From assembly GCF_021554725.1 (NCBI RefSeq), contig NZ_JAIZDP010000012.1, positions 1 to 64,000 of the forward strand: 64,000 nucleotides of DNA. Reading direction: 5' to 3'. The notes under the pieces are model-generated. The model worked only from the letters and a program-made list of their open reading frames with translations, searched no databases and was not told the origin of the DNA. The stretch comes from Sinomonas notoginsengisoli (GTDB taxonomy: Bacteria > Actinomycetota > Actinomycetes > Actinomycetales > Micrococcaceae). This document shows, one piece after another, positions 33,097-41,380 of this stretch. The position numbers and the translations under genes are program-made. Numbering within the stretch: the first letter of the stretch is position 1; each line of letters starts with the position of its first letter.

Positions 33097-34467
33097 CTAT
33101 GCCTGGACAGCCTCCTTGGCTCCTTTGGGTGCGGTGGTATCGGCCGCCGTCAGGCTCCGACCCTTGGACTCCCGCGTCAGCAGCGTGGCGACAATGCTGA
33201 CCGCGCAGATTGCGGCAGTGAAAAGCGCCACCATGCCGTAGTTGTTCCCGTTGCCGGTGGCCAGAATGGACACTGCGATCAGCGGCGCAAAGCCCGAGCC
33301 GAGCGTTGACCCGAGCTGGTATCCGAGCGATGCTCCCGAGTACCGGGCGCCCGTCCCGAACATTTCCGAGATGAAGGACGCGAGGGGTCCGAAGATGGCC
33401 GAATGCACGAGCGCGTTGCCGATCAGCAGTGCCACGAGGCACAGCCACCCGTTCCCGGTGCTGAACGCATAGAGCATCGGGTAGGCGAAGACGAGACCCA
33501 CCGCGGACCCTCCGATGATCACCGGCCGGCGGCCGATTCGGTCGGAGAGCGAGCCGAAGAACGGCATCGACACGACGTGGACCACGGCGGCAACCGCCTG
33601 AATGGCGAGGGCGTCCGCAACAGAGACGCCGTTCTGCGTCATCATCGTCAGGGCGAACGTGCCCATGAGTGCGAGGTAGACGAAAGCACCCACCGAGCTG
33701 AGGGCCGAGAGCACGACTGCCCTCGGGTACTTGGTGAGGACGGTCCAGAGCGGGGCGCGAACCTTGCCGGCCTTATTCGCCTCGGCCGTTTCGATCATCT
33801 GCTTGAACAGCGGCGATTCCTGGACGGACATCCGGATCCACAGGCCGACGGCGACGAGGACAGCGCTGAAGAGGAACGGGATGCGCCAGCCCCAGGCGAA
33901 GAACTCGGCGTCGGTCATGAAGAGCCGCACGATGAACACAAGACCCGTCGAGAGCAAAGTCCCCGTGGCCGCCCCGACGTTCGCGATGCTCGAGGCGAAG
34001 CCCCGGCGGCCGGTGGGAGCGTGCTCGAGCGCGAGCAGCGCTGCGCCGCCCCACTCGCCGCCCACCGCGATCCCCTGCACGATGCGCAGCACCACCAAGA
34101 GGATCGGCGCGAGGACGCCGATCGACGCTGCTGGGGGGATGAGCCCGATGAGAACGCTCACGCCGCCCATGAGCGACATGGTGATGACCAGCATCGACTT
34201 GCGGCCAACCTTGTCGCCGAAGTGACCGAAGATCATCCCACCGATCGGCCGTGCGACGTAGCCCACTGCGAGGGTGGCGAAGGACGCGAGAAGACCGCCG
34301 AGTTCCCCGGTGCCCGCGAAGAAGACCTTCGAGAAGATGCCAAGGCTTGCGATGACTCCGTAGAGCAGGAAGTCGTAGTACTCGATGGAGCTGCCCAGAT
34401 ACCCGGACAGGATGACCCTCTTGAGCCGGGGTGAGAGTTTGCGGCTCTCCTTGGTGCTGGTGACCAC
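33097..34467 (-). CDS. MFS transporter, metabolite:H+ symporter (MHS) family
   Basis: About 456 residues. It has SGYLGSSIEYYDFLLYG in helix 1, YVARPIGGMIFGHFGDKVGRK between helices 2 and 3, and RIVQGIAVGGEWGGAALLALEH in helix 4, the MHS pattern (shikimate/proline-betaine/KgtP relatives). The GTG at 34467 is favoured because AGGAG lies ten bases upstream; ATG 34503 adds 12 residues. It is a monocistronic unit with its own terminator. The substrate is not deducible. It is distinct from the MHS gene at 10633. Confidence 0.88.
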   Translation of the reverse strand: MVTSTKESRKLSPRLKRVILSGYLGSSIEYYDFLLYGVIASLGIFSKVFFAGTGELGGLLASFATLAVGYVARPIGGMIFGHFGDKVGRKSMLVITMSLMGGVSVLIGLIPPAASIGVLAPILLVVLRIVQGIAVGGEWGGAALLALEHAPTGRRGFASSIANVGAATGTLLSTGLVFIVRLFMTDAEFFAWGWRIPFLFSAVLVAVGLWIRMSVQESPLFKQMIETAEANKAGKVRAPLWTVLTKYPRAVVLSALSSVGAFVYLALMGTFALTMMTQNGVSVADALAIQAVAAVVHVVSMPFFGSLSDRIGRRPVIIGGSAVGLVFAYPMLYAFSTGNGWLCLVALLIGNALVHSAIFGPLASFISEMFGTGARYSGASLGYQLGSTLGSGFAPLIAVSILATGNGNNYGMVALFTAAICAVSIVATLLTRESKGRSLTAADTTAPKGAKEAVQA

Positions 34468-34600
34468 GATGTCAGAACTCCTCAGGGATGCGGTATGACC
34501 CATCGAGCCTATGGACTGCGCTTATCCATGAGAAGTACTCATTTTGGCTTCATTGAGACTAGTTGGATATCAAATAGGCGGGCGGTCGACGGCGGCGCCG

Positions 34601-35653
34601 TCACCAGCCGCTGCGCGTCGGCGTGTGCCCCTCCCGCACGTCCTCGGGCATGGCCATCTCCGCCCGCAGGCCGAGGAGCCGGATCGGCCGGCCGGGCTCG
34701 ATCTCGCCGGCGAGGTTTAGCGCGCGGGCGAGGACCTTCTCCCGGTCGGAGGTCTCGGGGACCTTGCGCGCGTGCGTCTTGGTGGTGAATGGCGCGTACC
34801 GGACCTTCAGCGTCAGACCCACCACGGGCCGCCCCTCGGCCGCCACGTCCTCCAGGACACGCGCCGCCAGCTCTCGCACGGCCTCGTCCACCTCGCGGGG
34901 CTCGGTCAGGTCGCGCTGGAAGGTGGTCTCCCGGCTGTGCCCGCGCGCGGTCCACGGGGTGTCGTCGACCACGCTGCTGCCCTCCCCGCGGCCGAGCTGC
35001 GCGTACCAGGGGCCCATCCTCGGGCCGAACTCCGGGACCAGGTCCTGCGGGTCGGCCGCGGCCAGCTCCGCGACCGTGCGGATACCGAGCTTCGCGAGCC
35101 GGGCCGAGACCTTCGCCCCGACACCACAGCTCCCGCGTGGGGCGCGGGCCTATGACGTCGAGCCAGTTCCCAGCGGTGAGGCGGAAGACGCCGGCCGGCT
35201 TGCCGAAGGACGAGGGTGTCGCCGATCCCCACGCTGCAGCGCAGCCGCGTCCGCTCCAGGATGGCGGCCTGCAGCCGCCGCGCGTACGCCTCCGGGTCCT
35301 CGGTCTCGACGCCCACGAAGGCCTCGTCCCAGCCGAGCACCTGCACGGTCGCGACGGGCTGGGGCGCGCAGGGTGGCCATGACCGTCTCGGAGGCCGCGA
35401 GGTAGGCCTCGTGGTCCACCGGCAGGATCACCGCGTCCGGGACCTTCCGAGCCGCCATCCGCAGCGGCATCCCGGATCCCACGCCGAAGGCGCGGGCCTC
35501 GTAGGACGCTGTGGAGACCACCGCCCGCTCCGTCGGGTCGCCCCGGCCGTCGACGATGACCGGCCGGCCCGCGAGCTCGGGCCGCCGCAGCACCTCGACG
35601 GCGGCGATGAACTGGTCGAGGTCCACGTGCAGCACCCACAGGCTTCCGCCCAC
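34601..35653 (-). pseudogene. Decayed second DNA polymerase IV (dinB-like) gene
   Basis: Its pieces match the intact polymerase at 53173-54246 almost residue for residue: LWVLHVDLDQFIAAVEVLRR and FGVGSGMPLRMAARKVPDAV at the start, VLGWDEAFVGVETEDPEAYA in another frame, and MGPWYAQLGRGEGSSVVDDT to TPTRSGW at the end. At least three frame breaks occur, near 35355, near 35210 (a short deletion removing the VRAKVATGFGKP region) and near 35128. It cannot make a polymerase. Both copies read on the minus strand. Confidence 0.88.
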
Positions 35654-35733
35654 GGCACCAGTGTGGCGATGCGTCTCTGGCAGCGCTAAGCCCCTTGGCT
35701 GAATCCGGCGGGCGAGACATCGCGGTCGATCAG

Positions 35734-36738
35734 TCAGTCCTGATTGCTGAAGGCGGCGTCGAAGGAGGCCGTACTGGGGGCGAAGTCGAACTTCTTCAGG
35801 GCTGCCAGGGCTTCGGGGGCGCCCGTGAGGCGGTCCATGCCGGCGTCCTCCCATTCGACACTGATGGGGCCGTCGTAGCCGATGGCGGTGAGCGCGCGGA
35901 AGCAGTCCTCCCAGGGGACGTCGCCACGGCCGGCGGAGACGAAGTCCCAGCCGCGGTGCGGGTCGCCCCAGGGCAGGTGGGAGGAGAGGATTCCGGCGCG
36001 GCCGTTGCCCATGCGCATCCGGGTGTCCTTGCAGTCCACGTGGTAGATCCGGTCGGCGAAGTCGGTGACGAATGCCACCGGGTCGAGGCCCTGCCAGAGC
36101 ATGTGGGAGGGGTCCCAGTTCAGCCCGAACGCCTCGCGGTGCCCGATGGCCTCCAGGCTCTTCTGGGTGGACCAGTAGTCGTAGGCGATCTCGGAGGGGT
36201 GGACTTCGTGGGCGAACCGGACGCCGCACTCGTCGAAGACGTCCAGGATCGGGTTCCACCGCCTTGCGAAATCCTCGTAGCCAGCGTCGATGACCTCGGC
36301 TGGGACGGGCGGGAACATCGCGACGTACTGCCAGATCTTCGATCCGGTGAATCCGACGACCGTCCGGACACCGAGGGCCTTGGCGAGGCGGGCGGTGTCC
36401 TTCAGGTCCTCGGCGGCGCGGGTGCGCACGCCTTCCGGGTCGCCGTCGCCCCAGACTTTGGACCCCACGATGGCCTGATGGCGGAAGTCGATCGGGTCAT
36501 CGCACACCGCCTGGCCCTTGAGGTGGTTCGAGATCGCCCAGAGCTTCAGCCCGTGCTTCTCCAGGATCCCGAGCCGCTCGGCAATGTACGCCTGGTCGTC
36601 CCACCTGGCGGCGTCGAGGTGCTCCCCGGAGACGGCGATCTCGAGCCCGTCGTAGCCCCACTCGGCGGCGTACCGGGCCACCTCCTCTAGGGTCAGGTCG
36701 GCCCACTGGCCGGTGAACAGGGTGAACGGGCGGGGCAT
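35734..36738 (-). CDS. Sugar phosphate isomerase/epimerase-like TIM-barrel enzyme
   Basis: 334 residues of the xylose-isomerase-like (AP endonuclease 2) fold: YAAEWGYDGLEIAVSGEHL, HGLKLWAISNHLKGQA, VRFAHEVHPSEIAYDYW (metal ligand Glu/His), GLNWDPSHMLWQGLD, YHVDCKDTRM and ISVEWEDAGM. The start is ATG 36738, behind AAGGAGGAGCA. It is the last gene of the sugar operon. In the levoglucosan and 3-keto-glucoside pathways enzymes of this fold eliminate or add water at 3-keto-sugars, and this protein could do the same. The role is inferred from context; the fold assignment is firm. Confidence 0.85.
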   Translation of the reverse strand: MPRPFTLFTGQWADLTLEEVARYAAEWGYDGLEIAVSGEHLDAARWDDQAYIAERLGILEKHGLKLWAISNHLKGQAVCDDPIDFRHQAIVGSKVWGDGDPEGVRTRAAEDLKDTARLAKALGVRTVVGFTGSKIWQYVAMFPPVPAEVIDAGYEDFARRWNPILDVFDECGVRFAHEVHPSEIAYDYWSTQKSLEAIGHREAFGLNWDPSHMLWQGLDPVAFVTDFADRIYHVDCKDTRMRMGNGRAGILSSHLPWGDPHRGWDFVSAGRGDVPWEDCFRALTAIGYDGPISVEWEDAGMDRLTGAPEALAALKKFDFAPSTASFDAAFSNQD

Positions 36739-36764
36739 TGCTCCTCCTTGGCTGGGCGGGGTTC

Positions 36765-37094
36765 TCAATTCACGGGGGTGATCGCGGTGACGGTGAACGG
36801 ACCGGCGAGCAGGTCCAACGAGATGCGCACGAATCCTTGGACGTGGGCCTGCTCGTTGTGGCCGTCGAGGTCGGCTTGGCTGTCCCAGCCCTCAATGAGG
36901 ACGAATCGCTCGTCACACGCGTACACGCTGTATTCGAGGCAGCCTTGGTCCTGGCGGCTCGTCTGCTGGAGGTCCTGGAGAGCGGCCCGGAGCTCGGCGG
37001 TGCGGCCGGGTTTTGGCGTGAAGACCGGCATCAACCAAACTTCGCGCGCCCCCGATGTCTGCTGGTTTGGCGCCTGTGGGGAACGAGGTGTCAT
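36765..37094 (-). CDS. Antibiotic-biosynthesis-monooxygenase (ABM) fold protein
   Basis: A 109-residue ABM-domain protein (dimeric alpha-beta barrel): VWLMPVFTPKPGRTAELRA, DLQQTSRQDQGCLEYSVY, ERFVLIEGWDSQADLDGHN and the closing LLAGPFTVTAITPVN. The start is ATG 37094, preceded by AGGAGGAAAC. Family members include YgiN-type quinol monooxygenases and many small proteins of unknown role in sugar operons. It lies between a dehydrogenase and an isomerase-like gene of the operon, spaced 72 and 26 bases. Confidence 0.85.
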   Translation of the reverse strand: MTPRSPQAPNQQTSGAREVWLMPVFTPKPGRTAELRAALQDLQQTSRQDQGCLEYSVYACDERFVLIEGWDSQADLDGHNEQAHVQGFVRISLDLLAGPFTVTAITPVN

Positions 37095-37166
37095 GTTTCC
37101 TCCTGATGGGGGAAGGGGTGAGGAGCGGCGGTGCGCCCCGCCCCTCACCCCCTGCGCCGTTTCCTG

Positions 37167-38348
37167 CTAGCCCGCGAGTTCGGCCACGCGTGGTACGTCG
37201 ATCCATTCGCCCTTCGCCGACGAGGCCACAATGGCCTCGTCAATGAGCGAAGTCTGGTACCCGTCGGCGAAGTTTGGGCTCACGCTGCCTTCTTCGGAGA
37301 TGGCCTTGAAGAAGTCATGCGCCTCGATGATCTTCGTCTCGCCGTACCCGATGCCCAGGGCCGGGATGGGCCAGAGGCCCTCGCCGTACGGGTGTGCGGG
37401 GCCTGTGTAGACGGTCCGGAAGCCGCGGCGGTCGCCGCCGTCGGACGCGAAGCAGACCTGGAGCTCGTCCCGGCGCTCGTAGTTGAAGACGATGCTGCCC
37501 TCGGTGCCGTGGATCTCGAAGGTGATGAAGTTGTTCCGGCCCCAGCCGTTGCGCGTGGCCTCGATCGAGCCCACGGCCCCGTCGGCGAAGCGGATCATCG
37601 TCATGACCTCGTCGTCGACATCGACCTCGCCGCGCGGGCCCTCGCCGCCGCGGACGTTCCCGAGCGCGTCGGCACCGCCGGTCTGCAGCGGCCGGTCCGG
37701 GATCCAGGTCGAGAGCAGCGAGCTGACCGAGGCGAACTCGCCCACGAGGTAGCGGGCCATGTCCACCACATGGGTGGCGATGTCGCCGAGGGCGCCGGAG
37801 CCGGCGATCGACTTCTGGAAGCGCCACGAGAGCGGCGAGTCCGGGGAGGCGCTCCAGTCCTGGAGGTAGGTGCCCCGGAAGTTCAGGATCCGCCCGATCG
37901 CGCCCTCCTCGATGTACTTCTTGGCGAGGGCGACGGCGGGGGTGCGGCGGTAGTTGAACGCCACCATGTGCACGATCCCGGCATCCTTGACCGCCTCGTA
38001 CATCGCCTTGGACTCCTCAGTGGTGCGGGCGAGCGGCTTCTCGCAGATGATGTGCTTGCCCGCCTGGGCGGCGGCGATCGCGATCTCGGCGTGGAGGTGG
38101 TTCGGGGTGGCGATGTCGACGACGTCGATCGCCGGGTCGTCCACGATGCTGCGCCAGTCCGACGTCGACTGCTCGAAGCCGAAGCGGCGCCCGGCCTCGG
38201 CGGCGAGCTGCTCGTTGGCCTCGGCGATCGTGTGGCGGACGGGGATGGCCGGCGCCGGCCAGAAGAACATGGGCATGGCGGAGTAGGCGAGGGAGTGGGC
38301 CTTGCCCATGAAGCCGCCTCCGATGAGGCCGACGTTGAGGTTCTTCAC
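37167..38348 (-). CDS. Gfo/Idh/MocA dehydrogenase, levoglucosan-dehydrogenase-like
   Basis: 393 residues. The N-terminal Rossmann motif is VGLIGGGFMGKAHSLAYSAM, then DIATPNHLHAEIAIAAAQAG, and IICEKPLAR with the conserved Glu-Lys-Pro. The substrate domain carries WRFQKSIAGSGALGDIATHV and IEATRNGWGRNNFITFEI. The start MKNLNVGLIGGGFMGKAH, with PMFFWPAPAIPVR, closely resembles what I remember of the NAD-dependent levoglucosan dehydrogenase of Pseudarthrobacter, which oxidises C3 of 1,6-anhydroglucose. The family is firm; the substrate is inferred from remembered similarity and the matching operon composition. Confidence 0.85.
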   Translation of the reverse strand: MKNLNVGLIGGGFMGKAHSLAYSAMPMFFWPAPAIPVRHTIAEANEQLAAEAGRRFGFEQSTSDWRSIVDDPAIDVVDIATPNHLHAEIAIAAAQAGKHIICEKPLARTTEESKAMYEAVKDAGIVHMVAFNYRRTPAVALAKKYIEEGAIGRILNFRGTYLQDWSASPDSPLSWRFQKSIAGSGALGDIATHVVDMARYLVGEFASVSSLLSTWIPDRPLQTGGADALGNVRGGEGPRGEVDVDDEVMTMIRFADGAVGSIEATRNGWGRNNFITFEIHGTEGSIVFNYERRDELQVCFASDGGDRRGFRTVYTGPAHPYGEGLWPIPALGIGYGETKIIEAHDFFKAISEEGSVSPNFADGYQTSLIDEAIVASSAKGEWIDVPRVAELAG

Positions 38349-38403
38349 GGTGATCAGTTCCTTCTCGGTGGTCAGGGTTGGGGTCAGAGTCGGGGCGGCG
38401 AGG

Positions 38404-39222
38404 TTACGGGAGGAGCTCTTCGAGGTACCTGCGGCTGGCCTCGGCGGCAGCGCGCGGGTCGCCGTCGTACTCGTCCAGCTCGACCATGAGCCAGCTGTCG
38501 TAGCCGCTCTCCTTGATCGCCTGGACGATGTCCGGGAAGTCCAGCTCGCCCTGCCCGAGGGGCAGGAACGCGAACGGGTCCCGCCGGAAGTCCTTGAGGT
38601 GGACGTGGCGGATCCGCTCCGAGTACCTGCGGATGACGGCGGCCGGGTCGGCGCCCCCCGCGGCGAGGTGCGCGGTGTCCGGGCAGAAGCCGATCCGGGT
38701 TAGGCCCATGAGCCGCTCCAGCTCGTCGGGGCTCTCCACGATCGTGGTCAGGTGCGGGTGGTAGCTCGCCGAGAGGCCGAACTCCTCCGCGATGTCCGTG
38801 ACCCGGTCCAAGGCCTCGCCGAGCCGGCGGTACTCCTCGTCCGTGGTCCCGGCCGCCCGCCGCGCGCCGCCGCCGACGACGAGGCGCTCGGCCCCGAACT
38901 GGGCTGCGAGCTCGGCGGCGCGCCGGATGCGGTGCAGCTCGTCGGGGAGGATGTCCGCGTAGATGAAGTTCGCTCCGGTGTAGACGCTCACGAGCTGCAC
39001 GCCGGCCCGGTCCAGGATCCCGCGGAGTTCCTCGGGCCTCTCGGCGTAGTCGGCGAGGTTCCCGTCGAACATCTCGACGCCGGCGTACCCGGCGGCGGCG
39101 ATGTCCGCCACGGCCCGGTCCATGGGCCCGTGGGTGAGGTAGAAGAGGTCCTTGACGCTCGTCACCCCGACGGGATGGCCAACGACGCCGCCCCACGTAA
39201 TGGTGCAGTATCCGAGTTTCAT
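38404..39222 (-). CDS. Sugar isomerase/epimerase-like TIM-barrel enzyme (second)
   Basis: 272 residues: GYCTITWGGVVGHPVGVTSV, AAAGYAGVEMFDGNLADYAE, LVSVYTGANFIYADILPDEL, LSASYHPHLTTIVES, IGFCPDTAHLAAGGADP, IRHVHLKDFRRDPF and DSWLMVELDEYDGDPR. Metal ligands of the xylose-isomerase-like fold are visible (Glu, Asp, His, Glu). The start is ATG 39222; the in-frame extension upstream lies inside the neighbouring dehydrogenase gene. It sits between two Gfo/Idh/MocA genes. A pair of such enzymes flanked by two dehydrogenases matches the reported lgdA-B1-B2-C arrangement for levoglucosan. Confidence 0.85.
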   Translation of the reverse strand: MKLGYCTITWGGVVGHPVGVTSVKDLFYLTHGPMDRAVADIAAAGYAGVEMFDGNLADYAERPEELRGILDRAGVQLVSVYTGANFIYADILPDELHRIRRAAELAAQFGAERLVVGGGARRAAGTTDEEYRRLGEALDRVTDIAEEFGLSASYHPHLTTIVESPDELERLMGLTRIGFCPDTAHLAAGGADPAAVIRRYSERIRHVHLKDFRRDPFAFLPLGQGELDFPDIVQAIKESGYDSWLMVELDEYDGDPRAAAEASRRYLEELLP

Positions 39223-39233
39223 GATGAGGCCTT

Positions 39234-40385
39234 TCAGACGCTGGGAGAAAGAGGGGAAGGGTGAGAGGGCACGTGGTGCGCGGGAACGTCGGTCCAGGAG
39301 CCGCCCCGCGTCGACGCCACGAGGGCCTCGGTGAGCTGGGCGGCCCGGAGCCCGTCCCGGAAGGTCGGCAGCCCCTCCGGGGTGTCCCCGCGGACCGCGG
39401 CGTAGACGTCCGTGACGAAGGCGGTGAAGCTGTCCCGATACCCGAGGGGGTGCCCGGCGGGGAGCCGCGCGTAGCGCCGCCCGCCGTCGGTGGTCAGGGT
39501 GTCCGGCCCGACGGCGACCCGCGTGGCGCCTCCCGTGCGGCCCACCCAGAGGGTGTCCGGCTGCTCCTGGTCGAAGCTCAGGGACGCCTCGGTGCCGTCG
39601 AACGAGAACCAGAGCCGGTTCTTGCGCCCGGGGCTTACCTGGCTGAGGACTACGGAGCCGATGGCGCCGTGGTCTGTCTCGAAGAGGACCGTCGCGCCGT
39701 CCTCCGTCGCGACGGGCGCGGGGCCGACCGGTGTGGGCCGCTCCTCGAATGCCCGCGAAGTCGAGGCGACCAGGCGGACGATCCGCTGCCGGGTGACGAA
39801 CTCCATCAGATCGCACCAGTGGACGCCGATGTCCGCGAAGGCGCGGGAGGCGCCCCCGGCACGCGGGTCCACGCGCCAGTTCGTCGCGTCGGGGCTCGCG
39901 AGCCAGTCTTGCAGGTAGGAGCCGTGCAGGAGCCAGGGCCGGCCGGCCTCGCCCCGGTCCACGAGGCCGCGCGCCTCGCGCACCGCCGGGTAGAACCGGT
40001 ACACGAACGGCACCGCCGCGACGATCCCCGCATGCTCCGCCCGCTCGGCGAGCTCTGCGGCGTCATGCGCGGAGGTCGCCAGTGGCTTCTCGCACACGAC
40101 CGCCTTGCCGGCGTCGATCGCCGTCCTCGCAAGCTGTGCGTGGGTCGCGTTCGGGGTGCAGATGTGCACGACGTCGACGTCATCCCTCGCGATGAGCTCT
40201 TCCGCAGAGGCAGCCGCCGACGAGGCCCCCAGCACGGTCGCCGCCCGCTCGGCGCTGGCCGGGCTGCTCCCGGCGACGGCGCTCACGAGTCCCCCCGATG
40301 CCCGCACCGCGTGTGCGTGGACGGAACCCATGAACCCCGTGCCGATGATGCCGGACCGCAGGCCCGTGGAGGGGAGCGCGTCCAC
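39234..40385 (-). CDS. Gfo/Idh/MocA family oxidoreductase (second)
   Basis: 383 residues. The Rossmann motif is SGIIGTGFMGSVHAHAVRA, then HICTPNATHAQLARTAIDAG and VVCEKPLATS. The substrate domain carries WRVDPRAGGASRAFADIGVH and RKNRLWFSFDGTEASLSFD. It could reduce the 3-keto-sugar formed by the upstream steps, or oxidise another position. The stop lies 11 bases before the next gene and the start three bases after the permease, so it is tightly coupled in the operon. Cofactor NAD(P) is typical. Confidence 0.87.
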   Translation of the reverse strand: MDALPSTGLRSGIIGTGFMGSVHAHAVRASGGLVSAVAGSSPASAERAATVLGASSAAASAEELIARDDVDVVHICTPNATHAQLARTAIDAGKAVVCEKPLATSAHDAAELAERAEHAGIVAAVPFVYRFYPAVREARGLVDRGEAGRPWLLHGSYLQDWLASPDATNWRVDPRAGGASRAFADIGVHWCDLMEFVTRQRIVRLVASTSRAFEERPTPVGPAPVATEDGATVLFETDHGAIGSVVLSQVSPGRKNRLWFSFDGTEASLSFDQEQPDTLWVGRTGGATRVAVGPDTLTTDGGRRYARLPAGHPLGYRDSFTAFVTDVYAAVRGDTPEGLPTFRDGLRAAQLTEALVASTRGGSWTDVPAHHVPSHPSPLSPSV

Positions 40386-40387
40386 GG

Positions 40388-41377
40388 CTACTTCTTCCGG
40401 GCCAACGCGACGGCGAGGATGATGATCGCGCCTCGGACCACCTGCTGCTGGCTGCTGTCAAGGCCGGCGAGGATCAGCCCGTTGTTGATCAGGCCGATCA
40501 GCAGGGCCCCGAAGAGGGTGCCGATGACGGACCCGGCGCCGCCGAAGAGGCTCGTCCCGCCGAGGATGACGGCGGCGATGGCCGAGAGCTCATCGCCCGT
40601 GCCCCACTGGAAGCGCCCGGACTGGAGCCGGCCCGCGTAGAGCATGCCCGCGACGCTCGCCACGGCGCCCGAGATGAGCAGCACCTGGAACTTGATGCGC
40701 TTGGTGTTGATGCCGGTGAACTCAGCCGCAGTGCGGTTGCCGCCCGTGGCCAGGACCTGTCGGCCGAACCTGGTGCGGTTCAGCACCACGGCGCCGATAG
40801 CCACGAAGACCGCGCTCCAGATGATCAGCCCGGGGACGGGACCGAAGTTGCCGGCGCCGAACAGGGTGTTGAACGTGTCGTTGAGGATCGGCTGCGGGGC
40901 CGAGGCGGTGATCCACTGGGCAGCGCCGACAGCGATGCCGAGCATGCCGAGCGTCACCAGGAAGGACGGGATGCCCAGGAGGCTCACGAGTGCGCCGTTG
41001 ATGGACCCGACCACGAGACCGACGGCGAGCCCGGCCAGGATGCCCGGGATGAGTCCCCACTGGGACAGGGCCATGGCCGTGCAGACGCTCGAGAGGCCGG
41101 CGACGGAGCCGACGCTCAGGTCGATCTCGGCGCATGAGATGACGTAGGTCATCCCCACGGCGATGACCGTGATGGTCGCTGTCTGCCGGAAGATGTTCAG
41201 CAGGTTCTGCGGCGACAGGAAGCCCTGGTCGCGCAGCAGGATGGCGAAGAAGAGGAAGACGACGACGAAGCCGATGTAGATGACGTAGCGGCGCCAGTCG
41301 AGTTCCTTCAACACGGAACCGAAGCTGCGGGACGTGCGGGAGGTGTCGCTGGGGGTGATGGTGCTTGCCTTGCTCAC
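40388..41377 (-). CDS. Sugar ABC transporter permease (RbsC-like)
   Basis: 329 residues with eight to ten helices of the BPD_transp_2 family. Motifs are GMTYVISCAEIDLSVGSVAG, LGIPSFLVTLGMLGIAVGAA, ATGGNRTAAEFTGINTKRI (the cytoplasmic EAA-like loop) and SAIAAVILGGTSLFGGAGSV. It forms a homodimeric channel for the binding protein and ATPase encoded just upstream; spacing to both neighbours is three bases. Confidence 0.92.
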   Translation of the reverse strand: MSKASTITPSDTSRTSRSFGSVLKELDWRRYVIYIGFVVVFLFFAILLRDQGFLSPQNLLNIFRQTATITVIAVGMTYVISCAEIDLSVGSVAGLSSVCTAMALSQWGLIPGILAGLAVGLVVGSINGALVSLLGIPSFLVTLGMLGIAVGAAQWITASAPQPILNDTFNTLFGAGNFGPVPGLIIWSAVFVAIGAVVLNRTRFGRQVLATGGNRTAAEFTGINTKRIKFQVLLISGAVASVAGMLYAGRLQSGRFQWGTGDELSAIAAVILGGTSLFGGAGSVIGTLFGALLIGLINNGLILAGLDSSQQQVVRGAIIILAVALARKK

Positions 41378-41380
41378 TGG

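Noticed and set aside
39223-39816. N-terminal extension of the isomerase-like gene ending at 38404
   Set aside because: The extension lies inside the neighbouring dehydrogenase gene in another frame, and the conserved fold begins at ATG 39222.
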